Origin: Achromobacter sp. UMC71
GTDB lineage: Bacteria > Pseudomonadota > Gammaproteobacteria > Burkholderiales > Burkholderiaceae_B
Assembly (NCBI RefSeq): GCF_014170305.1
Contig: NZ_LZZT01000045.1
Span: forward strand, 1-64,000
DNA: 64,000 nucleotides
Direction of reading: 5' to 3'
Shown: one piece after another, positions 10,093-19,237 of the stretch
How the letters are laid out: each line of letters opens with the position of its first letter
How positions within the stretch are numbered: the first letter of the stretch is position 1
Translations under genes and position numbers: made by a program
Notes under the pieces: generated by a model
The model's database searches: none
Told to the model about the DNA's origin: nothing
Seen by the model: only the letters and a program-made list of their open reading frames with translations

Positions 10093-10518
10093 TTAGAACG
10101 GTTTGACGACCACCAGCGTCACGATGACGGCGGCGGCAATGACGGTGAATGGCGCGTACAGGTCCACCAGCGGCGGGCGCTTGGCGCTGCCGTTGGCCAG
10201 ACGGCGCAGCGCGGCGCTCTGGATACCCAGCAGCGCCGACAGCGCCAGGGCCAGGCCCGCCTTGATCCACAGCCAGTCCATGGCGAACCAGCCGAAGGTC
10301 ATCGCCAGATGCAGGCCGACCAGCCACGCCAGCGCCATGGCCGGCGTGGTCACGAACAGCGTCCAGCGGCGCAGCGCGCCCAGCATCTTGCGTTCCTTGG
10401 GGGCCTCGTCGCTGTCGGGCGGTTGCGACGACAAGAGGAACAAGGACACGAACAGGGAACCGCCCAGCCATGCGACCACGGCGGCGACATGCAGCATTTT
10501 CAGGAGTTGGTAGGTCAT
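10093..10518 (-). CDS. CopD/HemJ-like four-helix membrane protein
   Basis: This protein of about 141 residues has four hydrophobic helices. Its first helix, LLKMLHVAAVVAWLGGSLFVS, resembles the CopD and HemJ membrane families, in which conserved His residues can bind haem or copper. The His in MLHVAAVVAW is visible; a second His lies in VGLHLAMTFGW. Two starts are possible, 10518 and 10527. No copper or haem genes adjoin it, so CopD-like rather than HemJ is the cautious call. Confidence 0.7.
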   Translation of the reverse strand: MTYQLLKMLHVAAVVAWLGGSLFVSLFLLSSQPPDSDEAPKERKMLGALRRWTLFVTTPAMALAWLVGLHLAMTFGWFAMDWLWIKAGLALALSALLGIQSAALRRLANGSAKRPPLVDLYAPFTVIAAAVIVTLVVVKPF

Positions 10519-10624
10519 GCGCGGCATTATCGCCGGACGGCCGGCAGGCGCGGGGCAGCGGGTGCGGCCGGCGTTTGCGTTGGAACAAACCGGCGGGCGA
10601 CGCGCCCCAGGAAATACGTGTGGA

Positions 10625-11596
10625 CTACTTCGCGGCCTCGGATGCCGCCGGCTGCGCGGCGGGCGGTGTTGTCGCGGTGGACGGTGCTGCGGCAGCAGGG
10701 GGGGTTGTCTTGGCGGATGGTGTTGCAGCAGCGGGCGGGGCCGTCGTCGTGGACGGCGTTGCCGCGGCAGGCGCGGCAGTCGCCGGCGCGGACGGCGTTG
10801 CCGCCGGGGCCGCCTTGCCCGGATCCGTCTTCACCGCCGGGCTGGCTGGCGTGGCAACCGCCCCTTCCGTATTGGCCGGCGTGGCGGCCGGTAGCGCGCG
10901 GGCCGGTTCGGGCGCCGGCTTATCGCCGGCCGCCGGCGCGCCGCTGGCCGTGGAAGGATTCAGCGTATCGGCCGGCGCGTCCGGTGTGGTCACCGGGTCG
11001 GCAGGCGGCTTGGGCGCGGCGGGCTTGCCGCGGCCGGCTGGCGGCACATGGGGCGCGGCGGCGGCCTGCGCATCCGGCAGGAAGCGTTGCAGCAGCTGGA
11101 AGAAGCCTTCGTAGAACGCGGGCCGCGACACGGTCTGGCTGGCGGTCTTGACCAGCGAATCGTCGCTGGCGCCGAACGGCATCGACACTTGCCCCAGCAC
11201 GCTCACGCCCACGCTGGCCGAGCTGGTGGTGCGCTTGATGGAATAGCGATCCTGCACCGCGTTGGCGAACACCGTGGCGCGCTCGTTGGCGGCGCCGTCG
11301 GACGCGCAATCGATATTGAAGCTGATCTGCGTGTGCTGGCCGTCGTCGCCCTGGAAGTTCTTGTGCCCCGTGACGCGCGTGCCCTCGAACTTGTCGATGT
11401 TGTAGCCCTGGCTGAGCAACGCTCGCCGTCCGGCGTCGCAGGCCGTGCCGCTACCCGCCGGGAACGTCCGGGAGTAGGTGTCGTTCTGGGTGAAATCTTC
11501 CTTTTCAAACGCGGCTTTGGGAGCGGCGCATCCCACCAGGACGGCTGCCAGGGCAGCGCACAACGGAAGGGCAAGACGAGGGGTGATGCGGGGCAT
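10625..11596 (-). CDS. DUF2242-type lipoprotein with Ala/Pro/Thr-rich tail
   Basis: This 323-residue protein has a lipoprotein signal with lipobox LVGC (Cys near residue 22). The conserved domain (about 25-185) resembles DUF2242 proteins of Burkholderiales: CDAGRRALLSQGY and RVTGHKNFQGDDGQHTQ. From about residue 190 the sequence is a long low-complexity Ala-Pro-Thr tail containing degenerate repeats of roughly AATPSxxTxxPPA. The tail may span the periplasm or cell wall, but its role is unknown. The start at 11596 places the signal peptide directly at the N-terminus; the longer frame from 11641 adds non-conserved residues. Confidence 0.8.
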   Translation of the reverse strand: MPRITPRLALPLCAALAAVLVGCAAPKAAFEKEDFTQNDTYSRTFPAGSGTACDAGRRALLSQGYNIDKFEGTRVTGHKNFQGDDGQHTQISFNIDCASDGAANERATVFANAVQDRYSIKRTTSSASVGVSVLGQVSMPFGASDDSLVKTASQTVSRPAFYEGFFQLLQRFLPDAQAAAAPHVPPAGRGKPAAPKPPADPVTTPDAPADTLNPSTASGAPAAGDKPAPEPARALPAATPANTEGAVATPASPAVKTDPGKAAPAATPSAPATAAPAAATPSTTTAPPAAATPSAKTTPPAAAAPSTATTPPAAQPAASEAAK

Positions 11597-11766
11597 ATAG
11601 GTACGACCTGAGAGCAACGGGGCGATTATCTGGCAGACCACCGCCCTGAAACCATTCAGCGATCGATAGAGTGATACGTTGAAACAGTTTTATAGCCCAT
11701 TGGCCAGATCTGGAGGGTACCGAACATTACCGCATCGGAAGGAATGCAAGCAGTTTTTTGGGGACA

Positions 11767-11778
11767 GATACCAGTATC
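11767..11778. repeat. Short inverted repeat GATAC-CA-GTATC
   Basis: A perfect five-base inverted repeat with a two-base centre lies after a run of six T, between the DUF2242 lipoprotein gene and the end of the PD-(D/E)XK gene. The surrounding 165 bases (11642-11806) are AT-richer than the neighbours and hold no convincing gene. It may mark the edge of an acquired segment; no function is shown. Confidence 0.35.
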
Positions 11779-11806
11779 ACCTCGTGTCTGAATTCGCGCC
11801 CCTCCC

Positions 11807-13738
11807 TCATTTGCACAGGTGATCGCAAACCAGATCTTCGTTACGCCGATCAAGCACACATTGGAGTTTGCTAGCCACGAACGACAAGTCTGCCCTGGGC
11901 AGGGACTTACAGCTTTCCAGAACTGCAATCAGACTTCTGAGCGCAAGCTCCACAGCAAAGTGGCCGACAGCACCGAGCCCACACTCAACGGCTTCCTGCA
12001 GTGCGGGGACCAACGCTGCATCTGCACGCAATCCGATGTTGGACCGTATATACCTTTCATCCAGGTGTGTCGCATAACGCGCAACGCGCGCAGTGGCGAC
12101 CAAAATCGACTGCCATAGCGCGGCTTCATGTGGGACCACACCAGACGAGCAGGCAAAGTGACGTTGCAGCGCAGTCACACAGTGCAGCAACGATTGCAGC
12201 GACTCGCCCGGCACTGCCGCATATTCTTGCGCGTCTTCAGCATAAGAGATCGCAAATTCTGAGGTTTCATGCCTTCTCGGCACGATCGGGGTATGACGTC
12301 CAATCTTTTCCATCAGCGTCTTCGCCCGAGGAGCACGATTCTCTCCTAGCCACTCGATCACCCGGGGGAAAAGTTGGTCAAAGAGCCAATCATGCGTATA
12401 AGTCGCATCCCAAACGCGTCGCGGATCCAGCGTATCCGGCTCACCGATACGCAAGTCGATGCGGCTCCAGCCGATCAGCACATGTCGTCCGCCGGTCGTC
12501 CACATTGTTCCGTTGTTATAGGCATACAGAATCGCGTGATAGCCTGGATCAAACAACGTCGAACTCGAGTCCGAATAGACCTTCAGGTGGTGGTGTGCAG
12601 TGTCGAAAATATGCCATACGCTGTCCCCATCGCCTGCTCTATGGGCTCGGGCAAAAGCCAACGTGCTGGACCAAAAGTCCCTGTCGACCGAAGCCAGGGC
12701 ATAGACCGGTCTGATCGACGCGGACGGAATTCGGTCAAATGGCAGGCATCTCCAATGATGAATCGCTGCACGAGCGCAATCGATAAGCAGTGCCCATCCT
12801 TGAGTGAACACCCAATCCAGATTCAAGACCTCTTCTTTTTCAAGCATGAATCGTGCGGAATGGGCTAGAAAGACGTAATTGCCGCTACCGTCCGCACAGT
12901 CGACCGCATAAGGCCTTTCTTCCGTTGGCTCTGCATGAGATCGCCATTGGCACCACCGGACGATCTCTGACGCGCTCAACTGGATCGACACTCCGCGCAG
13001 ATCGCTACGCGCAAACGACACAACGGAAGTGACGCTCGGCTCATCCAGCGCCGGCATCATGATCTCGCAACGAACCGTCACGTTCTCTATCGCGACGAGC
13101 CGTCCGTGCTCACCAACATACCGACGACGGAAGGACTTGGCTTCAGGCGGAGAAAATTCGGAGGGACCTGGCACGCAGAATCGCTTGGCTGCTGCCTCGC
13201 CAAACATGTCCACAACAATTTCACGCCGACGCTTCAGCCATTCCTGAATACGGGCGCCGTGCATCAACTCCGAACCTATGCCCCGCTCACCAAGACACTC
13301 CGCGATGGAAATCCACTCGTCCAGCAGGCCTGTATCCTGTTCAACGAGAAAGGTGGTGCACAGCACGTAACGCTTGGCCCGGCTTGCATGCTTGCCATTC
13401 AGGAACTTTTCCACCCATTTCGTCATGTCGCCCTTCGAAATGGACTGCACCCTCTTTGCCTCATACACATCGTGGCGATTACCACTCGGGTCCAGAACGA
13501 TTACGTCGATGCCGCCCTGGGTTGAACCCCTTCCACCATAACGATAGGCCTGCATTTCATCGCGCATGCCTTGGGCCGCAATACGGTAGATCAACCTTTC
13601 GAAGTTATCCGGAGAGAGGTGACCATGCAGTGGCAGCGCCTCGATCTGCGCATCCAACCATGGAGTGTCAAGCGCGGTAATCGGCCCCTTCAAGTCGTCG
13701 ATATTGACGCGATCTCCGGGCAGGTCTTCTTCGTGCAT
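11807..13738 (-). CDS. Large protein with N-terminal Mrr-like PD-(D/E)XK nuclease domain
   Basis: This is a 643-residue protein of no named family that I recognise. Residues 35-150 resemble restriction-endonuclease/Mrr-like domains: E47 in FERLI, GGID with D78, and the E93-x-K95 pair in YEAKR, forming a plausible E...D...ExK metal site. The remaining 500 residues are soluble and Trp/His-rich with no motif I can name. Codon use and GC are clearly lower than in flanking genes, suggesting horizontal transfer. The start at 13738 has AGGA seven bases upstream; starts at 13756 and 13765 are possible. A role in defence against foreign DNA is inference only; no methylase or partner gene adjoins it. 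Confidence 0.75.
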   Translation of the reverse strand: MHEEDLPGDRVNIDDLKGPITALDTPWLDAQIEALPLHGHLSPDNFERLIYRIAAQGMRDEMQAYRYGGRGSTQGGIDVIVLDPSGNRHDVYEAKRVQSISKGDMTKWVEKFLNGKHASRAKRYVLCTTFLVEQDTGLLDEWISIAECLGERGIGSELMHGARIQEWLKRRREIVVDMFGEAAAKRFCVPGPSEFSPPEAKSFRRRYVGEHGRLVAIENVTVRCEIMMPALDEPSVTSVVSFARSDLRGVSIQLSASEIVRWCQWRSHAEPTEERPYAVDCADGSGNYVFLAHSARFMLEKEEVLNLDWVFTQGWALLIDCARAAIHHWRCLPFDRIPSASIRPVYALASVDRDFWSSTLAFARAHRAGDGDSVWHIFDTAHHHLKVYSDSSSTLFDPGYHAILYAYNNGTMWTTGGRHVLIGWSRIDLRIGEPDTLDPRRVWDATYTHDWLFDQLFPRVIEWLGENRAPRAKTLMEKIGRHTPIVPRRHETSEFAISYAEDAQEYAAVPGESLQSLLHCVTALQRHFACSSGVVPHEAALWQSILVATARVARYATHLDERYIRSNIGLRADAALVPALQEAVECGLGAVGHFAVELALRSLIAVLESCKSLPRADLSFVASKLQCVLDRRNEDLVCDHLCK

Positions 13739-13875
13739 AGAGATTCCTGGACACATGCGCGACATTGCGCATGGCCTTTATACCGGAAAGAATCCCGGCT
13801 CCGTCTTTCCCGCGCCGAACGGCTGCCAACATGGGAAAAACGCGTCCGCTGCCTGGGCACTCCGCCCACGCGCCG

Positions 13876-15090
13876 TCAACGATTCAGCGTCTCCAGCACC
13901 CGCAACGCCAACCGCACGCGCGCCTCATTGGGATAATTACGGTTCGCCAGGATCACAATGCCCAGCTTGCGCGACGGCACGAACGCCACGTAGGCGCCAA
14001 AGCCGTTGGTCGCGCCGGTCTTGTTGATCCACACCGCCTCCTGCGGCGCGCTCGGCGGCTGCAAGGCCTGCACCGGCAAAGTCTCGAACGCCACCTTGGC
14101 CGAGTTGCCGGCCACCAGGTCATCCACCGATACCGGGTAGCGGTATTGCTCCCAGATCAGGTCCTGCGTCATCGCGCCCAGTTGGTAATAGCCCGTGTGC
14201 GTAGCGGCGATGGCGCGCTGGACGTCGGCCTCCGCGGGCGCCACGCCCAGGTTCACCTCGACAAAGCGGATCATGTCGCGGGCGGTCGATTTCACGCCAT
14301 AGGCCTCGTCCGCCAGCACGCCCGGATTCACCCGCACCGGCGCGTTCTGCTTGTTGTAGCCCCAGGCGTAGTCCGGCATTTTTTCAGGCGGCACGTTCAG
14401 GTAGGTGGCGCGCAGCCCCAGCTTGGGAAACAGCCCCTGCTCCATTGCCGTCACGTACGGCTGGCCCAGGCTGCGCGCCGCCGCCACGCCCAGCATGCCG
14501 ATGCTGGGATTGGCGTAGGTGCGGTGCGTGCCGGGCGCGTATTGCGGCGTCCAGGCCTTCAGATAGGCCATCAACTGGGCCGTGTCCTGCACCGCGTCCG
14601 GCACCTGCAAGGGAAAGCCCCCAGCCGTGTGCGTGGCCAGGTTGATCAGTGTCGTCCTGGCAAACGCGCTGCCTTGCACTTCGGGCACGTACTTGGCGGG
14701 GCTGTCGCGCAACGACAGTTTGCCCGTGGCCTGCGCATACCCCGCCAGCGTCACGGTGAAGGTCTTGCTGATCGAGCCCAGCTCGAACAGCGTGTCGGGC
14801 GATACCGGCTTACGCGGTGCGCGAGAGGCGTCGCCGTAGTTGAAAAAACGCTGCTCGCCGTTGCGGGTGACGGCAATCGCCATACCGGGAATGTCGTATT
14901 GGCGCATGACCTCGAGCACGGCGGCATTGACGGCGTCGTCGGCGGGCGCAAGGGCCCTGGGCGCATTCGCCGCAGGTGCGTGCGGCGCTGCTTGGGCGGT
15001 GGCCCTGGCGTCGGCGGCAGCGGCCGGCCCCGCGCAGGCGGCCCAGGCCAGCAGCAACCACGGCGCGCGGAATCTCTTCAGTAAACGCAT
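13876..15090 (-). CDS. Class C beta-lactamase (AmpC-like serine hydrolase)
   Basis: This 404-residue secreted protein has a Sec signal peptide (about residues 1-26) and an Ala-rich linker before the catalytic domain. The class C motifs are in order: SISK (106-109, nucleophile S106), YAN (192-194) and KTG (357-359). These support an AmpC-type beta-lactamase acting in the periplasm, although penicillin-binding-protein-like esterases share the fold. The start at 15090 gives a normal signal peptide. No ampR regulator is adjacent: the divergent neighbour is the riboswitch-controlled dadA-type gene, so induction by an AmpR-like system is not evident here. Confidence 0.87.
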   Translation of the reverse strand: MRLLKRFRAPWLLLAWAACAGPAAAADARATAQAAPHAPAANAPRALAPADDAVNAAVLEVMRQYDIPGMAIAVTRNGEQRFFNYGDASRAPRKPVSPDTLFELGSISKTFTVTLAGYAQATGKLSLRDSPAKYVPEVQGSAFARTTLINLATHTAGGFPLQVPDAVQDTAQLMAYLKAWTPQYAPGTHRTYANPSIGMLGVAAARSLGQPYVTAMEQGLFPKLGLRATYLNVPPEKMPDYAWGYNKQNAPVRVNPGVLADEAYGVKSTARDMIRFVEVNLGVAPAEADVQRAIAATHTGYYQLGAMTQDLIWEQYRYPVSVDDLVAGNSAKVAFETLPVQALQPPSAPQEAVWINKTGATNGFGAYVAFVPSRKLGIVILANRNYPNEARVRLALRVLETLNR

Positions 15091-15231
15091 GCAATGCTTC
15101 CTATCGCGTAACACCGGCGAGCGCCGGCCAGATCGCGCCAAGTGTAGGCCGAAATCGCTTCGACCTAGTACTAACCCTAAGTCTCGCCATGCCGGAATTT
15201 TGGCTATTCTTTCCCGGTCGATTCAAAACCC

Positions 15232-15409
15232 CGCAGAAGAGACTCGCCCACCGTGGCGGGCGCCGACGGAGCAACCGCCCCGGAAACTCTCAGGCAACAG
15301 GACTGCGTGGTGTAGACAATCTGGAGAGAGGCGCTAGCGCGCCCACCGAAGGGGATCCCGCAGCGCACGCCGCCCGGGTGAAGCTCTCAGGTACCAAGAC
15401 AGATGGGGT
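15232..15409 (+). promoter_or_regulatory. Tandem glycine riboswitch
   Basis: Two adjacent glycine aptamers are visible. The first (about 15232-15315) contains GACGGAGCAACCGCCCC and then GAAACTCTCAGGCAACAGGAC. After a short linker (CTGGAGAGAGG), the second (about 15331-15409) contains CCGAAGGGGAT and then GAAGCTCTCAGGTACCAAGAC. These match the conserved cores of the gcvT-type tandem riboswitch. It ends about 40 bases before the FAD dehydrogenase start at 15451. In this family glycine binding usually turns expression on. Exact aptamer ends were estimated by eye. Confidence 0.9.
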
Positions 15410-15450
15410 GCTGCTGCCGGTTGGCCGCAGCCACGCTATCTGGAGCCACC

Positions 15451-16680
15451 ATGCCCCGCATCGCCATCATCGGCGCCGGTATCACCGGCGTCACGTCCGC
15501 GTACGCCTTGAGCAAACTGGGTTACGACGTCACGGTCTACGACCGCCAGCGCTATCCCGCCATGGAAACGTCCTATGCCAATGGCGGCCAGTTGTCCGCC
15601 AGCAACGCCGAAGTCTGGAACAGCGCCGCCACCGTCATGAAGGGCCTGCGCTGGCTGGGACGCCGTAACGCGCCGCTGCTGCTGAATCCGCGCTTCTCAT
15701 GGCACAAGTATTCGTGGCTGGCCCAGTTCATGGGGCAGATCCGCAACTACCGCCAGAACACCATTGCCACCACCCGCCTGGCCATCGAGGCGCGCCAGCA
15801 CCTGTACGCCATGGCCGAGGCGGAAGGCATCGACTTTGACCTGGAACGCCGCGGCATCCTGCACATCTACCACGACGCCGCCAGCTTCGAGGCCGCGCGC
15901 CGCGCCAACGTGCTGCTGCGCGAAGGCGGCCTGGAGCGTCACGCCGTCACGCCCGAAGAAGCCCGCGCCATCGAGCCAGCCTTGCAGACGGCCTGCCACG
16001 GCGGCTTCTACACGCCGTCCGACGCCACCGGCGACATCCATAAATTCACCAGCGGCCTGGCCCGCGCTTGCGTGCGGCTGGGCGTGCGCTTCGAGCAGGA
16101 CGCCGACATCCGCCACATCAGCCGCGACGGCCTGCCGCACGTGCTGGACATCGCCCGCGAAGACGGCGCGCGGCGCGAGCAACACGAGGCCAGCGCCATC
16201 GTGATCTGCGCTGGCGCCGCCAGCCGCCAGTTCGCGCGCCAGTTGGGCGACACGCTGAACATCTACCCGGTCAAGGGCTACTCCATCAGCGTGCACCTGG
16301 ACGAGGCCGACAGCCGCGCCGCCGCTCCCACCGTCAGCCTGCTGGACGAAGCCGCCAAGATCGTCACCAGCCGCCTGGGCGACCGCTTCCGCGTAGCCGG
16401 TACCGCCGAGTTCAACGGCTTCAACATGGACATCCGCGCCGAACGCATCCAGCCGCTGGTGGACTGGACCCGCAGGCACTTCCCCGGCGTGCGCACGTCA
16501 CGCGTGGTGCCCTGGTGCGGCCTGCGCCCCATGACTCCCAACATGATGCCGCGCGTCGGGCCGGGCAAGCGGCCCGGGGTGTTCTACAACACCGGGCACG
16601 GGCACCTGGGGTGGACCTTGTCGGCGGCCACGGCGCAGATGTTGGCGGCCAGTGTGCGCGAAAGCGTGGCGGTGGCTTGA
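15451..16680 (+). CDS. dadA: FAD-dependent D-amino acid dehydrogenase
   Basis: This 409-residue DadA-family flavoprotein would oxidise D-amino acids (or glycine) to the 2-oxo acid and ammonia at the membrane. The N-terminal FAD site is GAGITG (8-13), followed by TSYANGGQLSASNAE near residues 44-58. The C-terminal part has GVFYNTGHGHLGWTLS, the usual FAD-closing segment. The start at 15451 has GGAG nearby; longer upstream frames would run through the riboswitch. Glycine-riboswitch control suggests glycine or a related amino acid is the relevant substrate, which is inference. Confidence 0.9.
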   Translation: MPRIAIIGAGITGVTSAYALSKLGYDVTVYDRQRYPAMETSYANGGQLSASNAEVWNSAATVMKGLRWLGRRNAPLLLNPRFSWHKYSWLAQFMGQIRNYRQNTIATTRLAIEARQHLYAMAEAEGIDFDLERRGILHIYHDAASFEAARRANVLLREGGLERHAVTPEEARAIEPALQTACHGGFYTPSDATGDIHKFTSGLARACVRLGVRFEQDADIRHISRDGLPHVLDIAREDGARREQHEASAIVICAGAASRQFARQLGDTLNIYPVKGYSISVHLDEADSRAAAPTVSLLDEAAKIVTSRLGDRFRVAGTAEFNGFNMDIRAERIQPLVDWTRRHFPGVRTSRVVPWCGLRPMTPNMMPRVGPGKRPGVFYNTGHGHLGWTLSAATAQMLAASVRESVAVA

Positions 16681-16772
16681 GCACAAGCTGCCTGCCACTC
16701 ACGGTCTCGCGAGGGCATGACGGGTTGAGCAATGGCAGCGGTCAGATCGCCATTGCCACCGCCTACTGCGCC

Positions 16773-17516
16773 TTACCGCGCCAGCAACTGCGGCACGGAC
16801 GACGCCAGCAACGTCAGCCCCGAACAGGTCAGCAGCCCCAGCACCGTGCGCCGGAACGCGACCTCGGAAATGCCGATGTACAGGCGGGTGCCCAGCAGCG
16901 TGGGGATCAGCATCGCCGGGGCCACCACCGCGAACATGGGGGCCATGTCGCGGGTGACGATGCCGGTGGCCAGGTAGGTGGCCATCGTCACCGACAGCAT
17001 TGCCAGGTTGAAGTTCTGGATCACGGCGCGCTGCGTGTCCTTGTCGAAGCCGCGCAGCGTGCACCATAGCGTGGGCACGCTGCCCGAGAAGCCGCCGATG
17101 CCGCCCAGCACGCCGCCTACCATCCCCACCGCACCGTCACCGAGCCGGTTGCCGCCGATGCGCGGCAACCGCTGCGACATCAGCATCACCGGGCACCACA
17201 GCGCCAGGAACGCGCCCAGCACGGCCTTGAACCAGTTCATGTCCAGGTACGGCAGCACCAGCACGCCCAGCGGAATGCCGGCAAGCCCACCCGCCAGGAA
17301 CGGCCACAGCACGTGCCAGTTGAACCCCCGGCGCACCGAGAACACGGCCAGCAGTTGCCCGGTCAGCGCACCGAACACGGCCAGCGCTGCTGCCAGCCGC
17401 GGGTCCAGCACCCAGGCCCAGAACGACATGGCGACCATGCCGAACGCAAAGCCCGACAGCCCCTGCACAAACCCTGCCACGGCGGCGCCCAGCGCCACGA
17501 TCCATACCGCATCCAT
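16773..17516 (-). CDS. TauE/SafE family permease
   Basis: This 247-residue inner-membrane protein has about seven to eight hydrophobic segments and the duplicated glycine-rich motifs of the TauE/SafE family (GFVQGLSGFAFG near the start, GGIGGFSGSVPT in the middle). Family members export sulfite, sulfoacetate or other small organic anions. A good GGAG-containing ribosome-binding site precedes the ATG at 17516. No sulfur or taurine genes adjoin it, so the substrate is unknown. Confidence 0.88.
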   Translation of the reverse strand: MDAVWIVALGAAVAGFVQGLSGFAFGMVAMSFWAWVLDPRLAAALAVFGALTGQLLAVFSVRRGFNWHVLWPFLAGGLAGIPLGVLVLPYLDMNWFKAVLGAFLALWCPVMLMSQRLPRIGGNRLGDGAVGMVGGVLGGIGGFSGSVPTLWCTLRGFDKDTQRAVIQNFNLAMLSVTMATYLATGIVTRDMAPMFAVVAPAMLIPTLLGTRLYIGISEVAFRRTVLGLLTCSGLTLLASSVPQLLAR

Positions 17517-17666
17517 GCCCTGCCTCTCCGTCTTGTTGGGGCCGGTTATGGCCTCTTCATGTCATGACCGGGGATTCTAGGCAGGTGGCGCCCGCGAGTC
17601 ATTTGAAGTGCTGATGAGGGAATAGGTTTTCGGTAATGATGCCCTGACAGGCACCTGTCCGGGCGG

Positions 17667-18254
17667 CTAGCCTTCCAGGACTTCGTAGAACCGTTCGGCC
17701 TCGCCCGCATCGCCCAGCACGGCGGTCAACTCGCGGATCGCCGCGGCGCGGTACGCCGGCTTGATCACCCAGTCGTCATCGCGCAGGTCCTCGTCCGCGT
17801 CCAGGTAGACCTGGCCCACCGCGGCCAACGCGGCGGCCAGCGTCCACAGGTCAGGCGCCAATTCATCGGGTTCCCATTTGCCGGTGCCATGCATCGCATA
17901 CAGGATGCGGCCGCTGGCGGTGTCCAGGATGAACGGATCGGCGTTCAGGTCCGCGACCACCAGCCAGTTGTCCTGCCAGTCCGGCACGCGCTGGCCGTTC
18001 GAGGCATCCCAGCGGTAGCCCGCCTGCAAGTCCCACAAGCGGCGCAGGGCAGGAAAGCACACATGGGTTTCGGACAGCGTGACGCCGACCGGGCCGATAT
18101 GCGCATGATACGTTTCGCCCCACGGGCCGATCCGGGCGTAGAAATCCGCCACCACATCCGGCAGCGCCATCTCGCCGCGCCATTCTTCGGGGCCTTGCGG
18201 GCGCAGCTCGCCAAAGCGGGCGTAGCGGTCTCGTAGCTGTTCGATGGAAATCAT
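17667..18254 (-). CDS. SMI1/KNR4 (SUKH)-like hypothetical protein
   Basis: This 195-residue acidic cytoplasmic protein resembles SUKH/SMI1-KNR4 domains in its arrangement: an N-terminal helix with a LPDVVADFYARIG-type segment, and a central WLVVADLNADPFILDTASG stretch followed by YAMHGTGKW. SUKH proteins are often immunity proteins to toxins but also occur alone; no toxin gene is nearby. It starts 18 bases after the phzF-like gene ends, suggesting co-transcription. The family call is tentative. Confidence 0.6.
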   Translation of the reverse strand: MISIEQLRDRYARFGELRPQGPEEWRGEMALPDVVADFYARIGPWGETYHAHIGPVGVTLSETHVCFPALRRLWDLQAGYRWDASNGQRVPDWQDNWLVVADLNADPFILDTASGRILYAMHGTGKWEPDELAPDLWTLAAALAAVGQVYLDADEDLRDDDWVIKPAYRAAAIRELTAVLGDAGEAERFYEVLEG

Positions 18255-18272
18255 GGGTCGCGGCCGGCCAGG

Positions 18273-19061
18273 TCAGAGGTAGATCGTGCCGCGCAGGTAC
18301 AACGCCGCCCGTCCGCTGATGATGACGCGGCCATTGCCCGGCAGCTCGCATTGCAGTTGCCCCTTGCGGGCGCCGCCCTGTTCCGCCGTCAGCGTCGTCT
18401 TGCCCAGGCGCTCGGCCCAGTACGGCGTCAGCGAGGTGTGGGCCGAGCCGGTGACAGGGTCCTCGTTGACCCCCACTCGCGGGCCGAACCAGCGCGACAC
18501 GAAGTCGTAGCGGGTGGACGGCGCCGTCACGGCCACGCCGCGCACATCGAAGGCCGCCAGCGCGGCGAAGTCCGGCTTGATGCCATCGATCAGGGTTTCG
18601 TCGTCGATCACCAGCAGGTAATCATCGGTGCGGTACAGCGCGCGGGCCTCTTTCAGGCCCAGCGCTTGCAGCAACGCAGCCGGGATCGTCTCGGCGACGG
18701 GCTGCTTGACGGGAAAATCCATCGCCAGCGACGAGCCGGCGCGGCGCACCAGCAGTTCGCCGCTGCGAGTGGCAAAGCGCAGCTGGTCGTCCTCCACGCC
18801 CAGTTGTTCGAACAGCACCCAGGCCGTCGCCAACGTCGCGTGACCACACAGGTCGACCTCGACGGCGGGCGTGAACCAGCGCAGTTCATACCCATCGCCC
18901 TGGCGCACGAAGTAAGCGGTTTCCGACAGGTTGTTTTCTTCGGCGATGCGCTGCAGCGTGGCATCGGGCAACCAGACGTCCAGCGGCACCACGGCGGCGG
19001 GGTTGCCGCCGAACGGGGTGGCGGTGAAGGCGTCTACTTGGTAGAGGTCGAGTTGGGGCAT
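18273..19061 (-). CDS. PhzF family isomerase/epimerase
   Basis: This 262-residue PhzF-fold protein has the expected motifs: GNPAAVV near residue 19, the catalytic Glu in NNLSETAYF (E47), CGHATLATA and EDPVTGSAHTSL. Family members isomerise small metabolites; PhzF itself acts in phenazine synthesis, but no other phenazine genes occur here, so the substrate is unknown. The ATG at 19061 has AGGAT upstream. It is probably co-transcribed with the SUKH-like gene. Confidence 0.9.
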   Translation of the reverse strand: MPQLDLYQVDAFTATPFGGNPAAVVPLDVWLPDATLQRIAEENNLSETAYFVRQGDGYELRWFTPAVEVDLCGHATLATAWVLFEQLGVEDDQLRFATRSGELLVRRAGSSLAMDFPVKQPVAETIPAALLQALGLKEARALYRTDDYLLVIDDETLIDGIKPDFAALAAFDVRGVAVTAPSTRYDFVSRWFGPRVGVNEDPVTGSAHTSLTPYWAERLGKTTLTAEQGGARKGQLQCELPGNGRVIISGRAALYLRGTIYL

Positions 19062-19237
19062 GGGGGATCCTGTGTCATACGCGATGAGGCAAACGGTATT
19101 TTGCTACAAGGCGGCCGGCGAACTATTGCGGGCCGCTTTTGACATGGCCATCGCACTGGAAGGCCGCCGCGCGACGCCGCGTCATGGGCGGCGGATCAGG
19201 AGTTTTCCCCGCACTCGATTTTCCCCCGCCGACCCGA

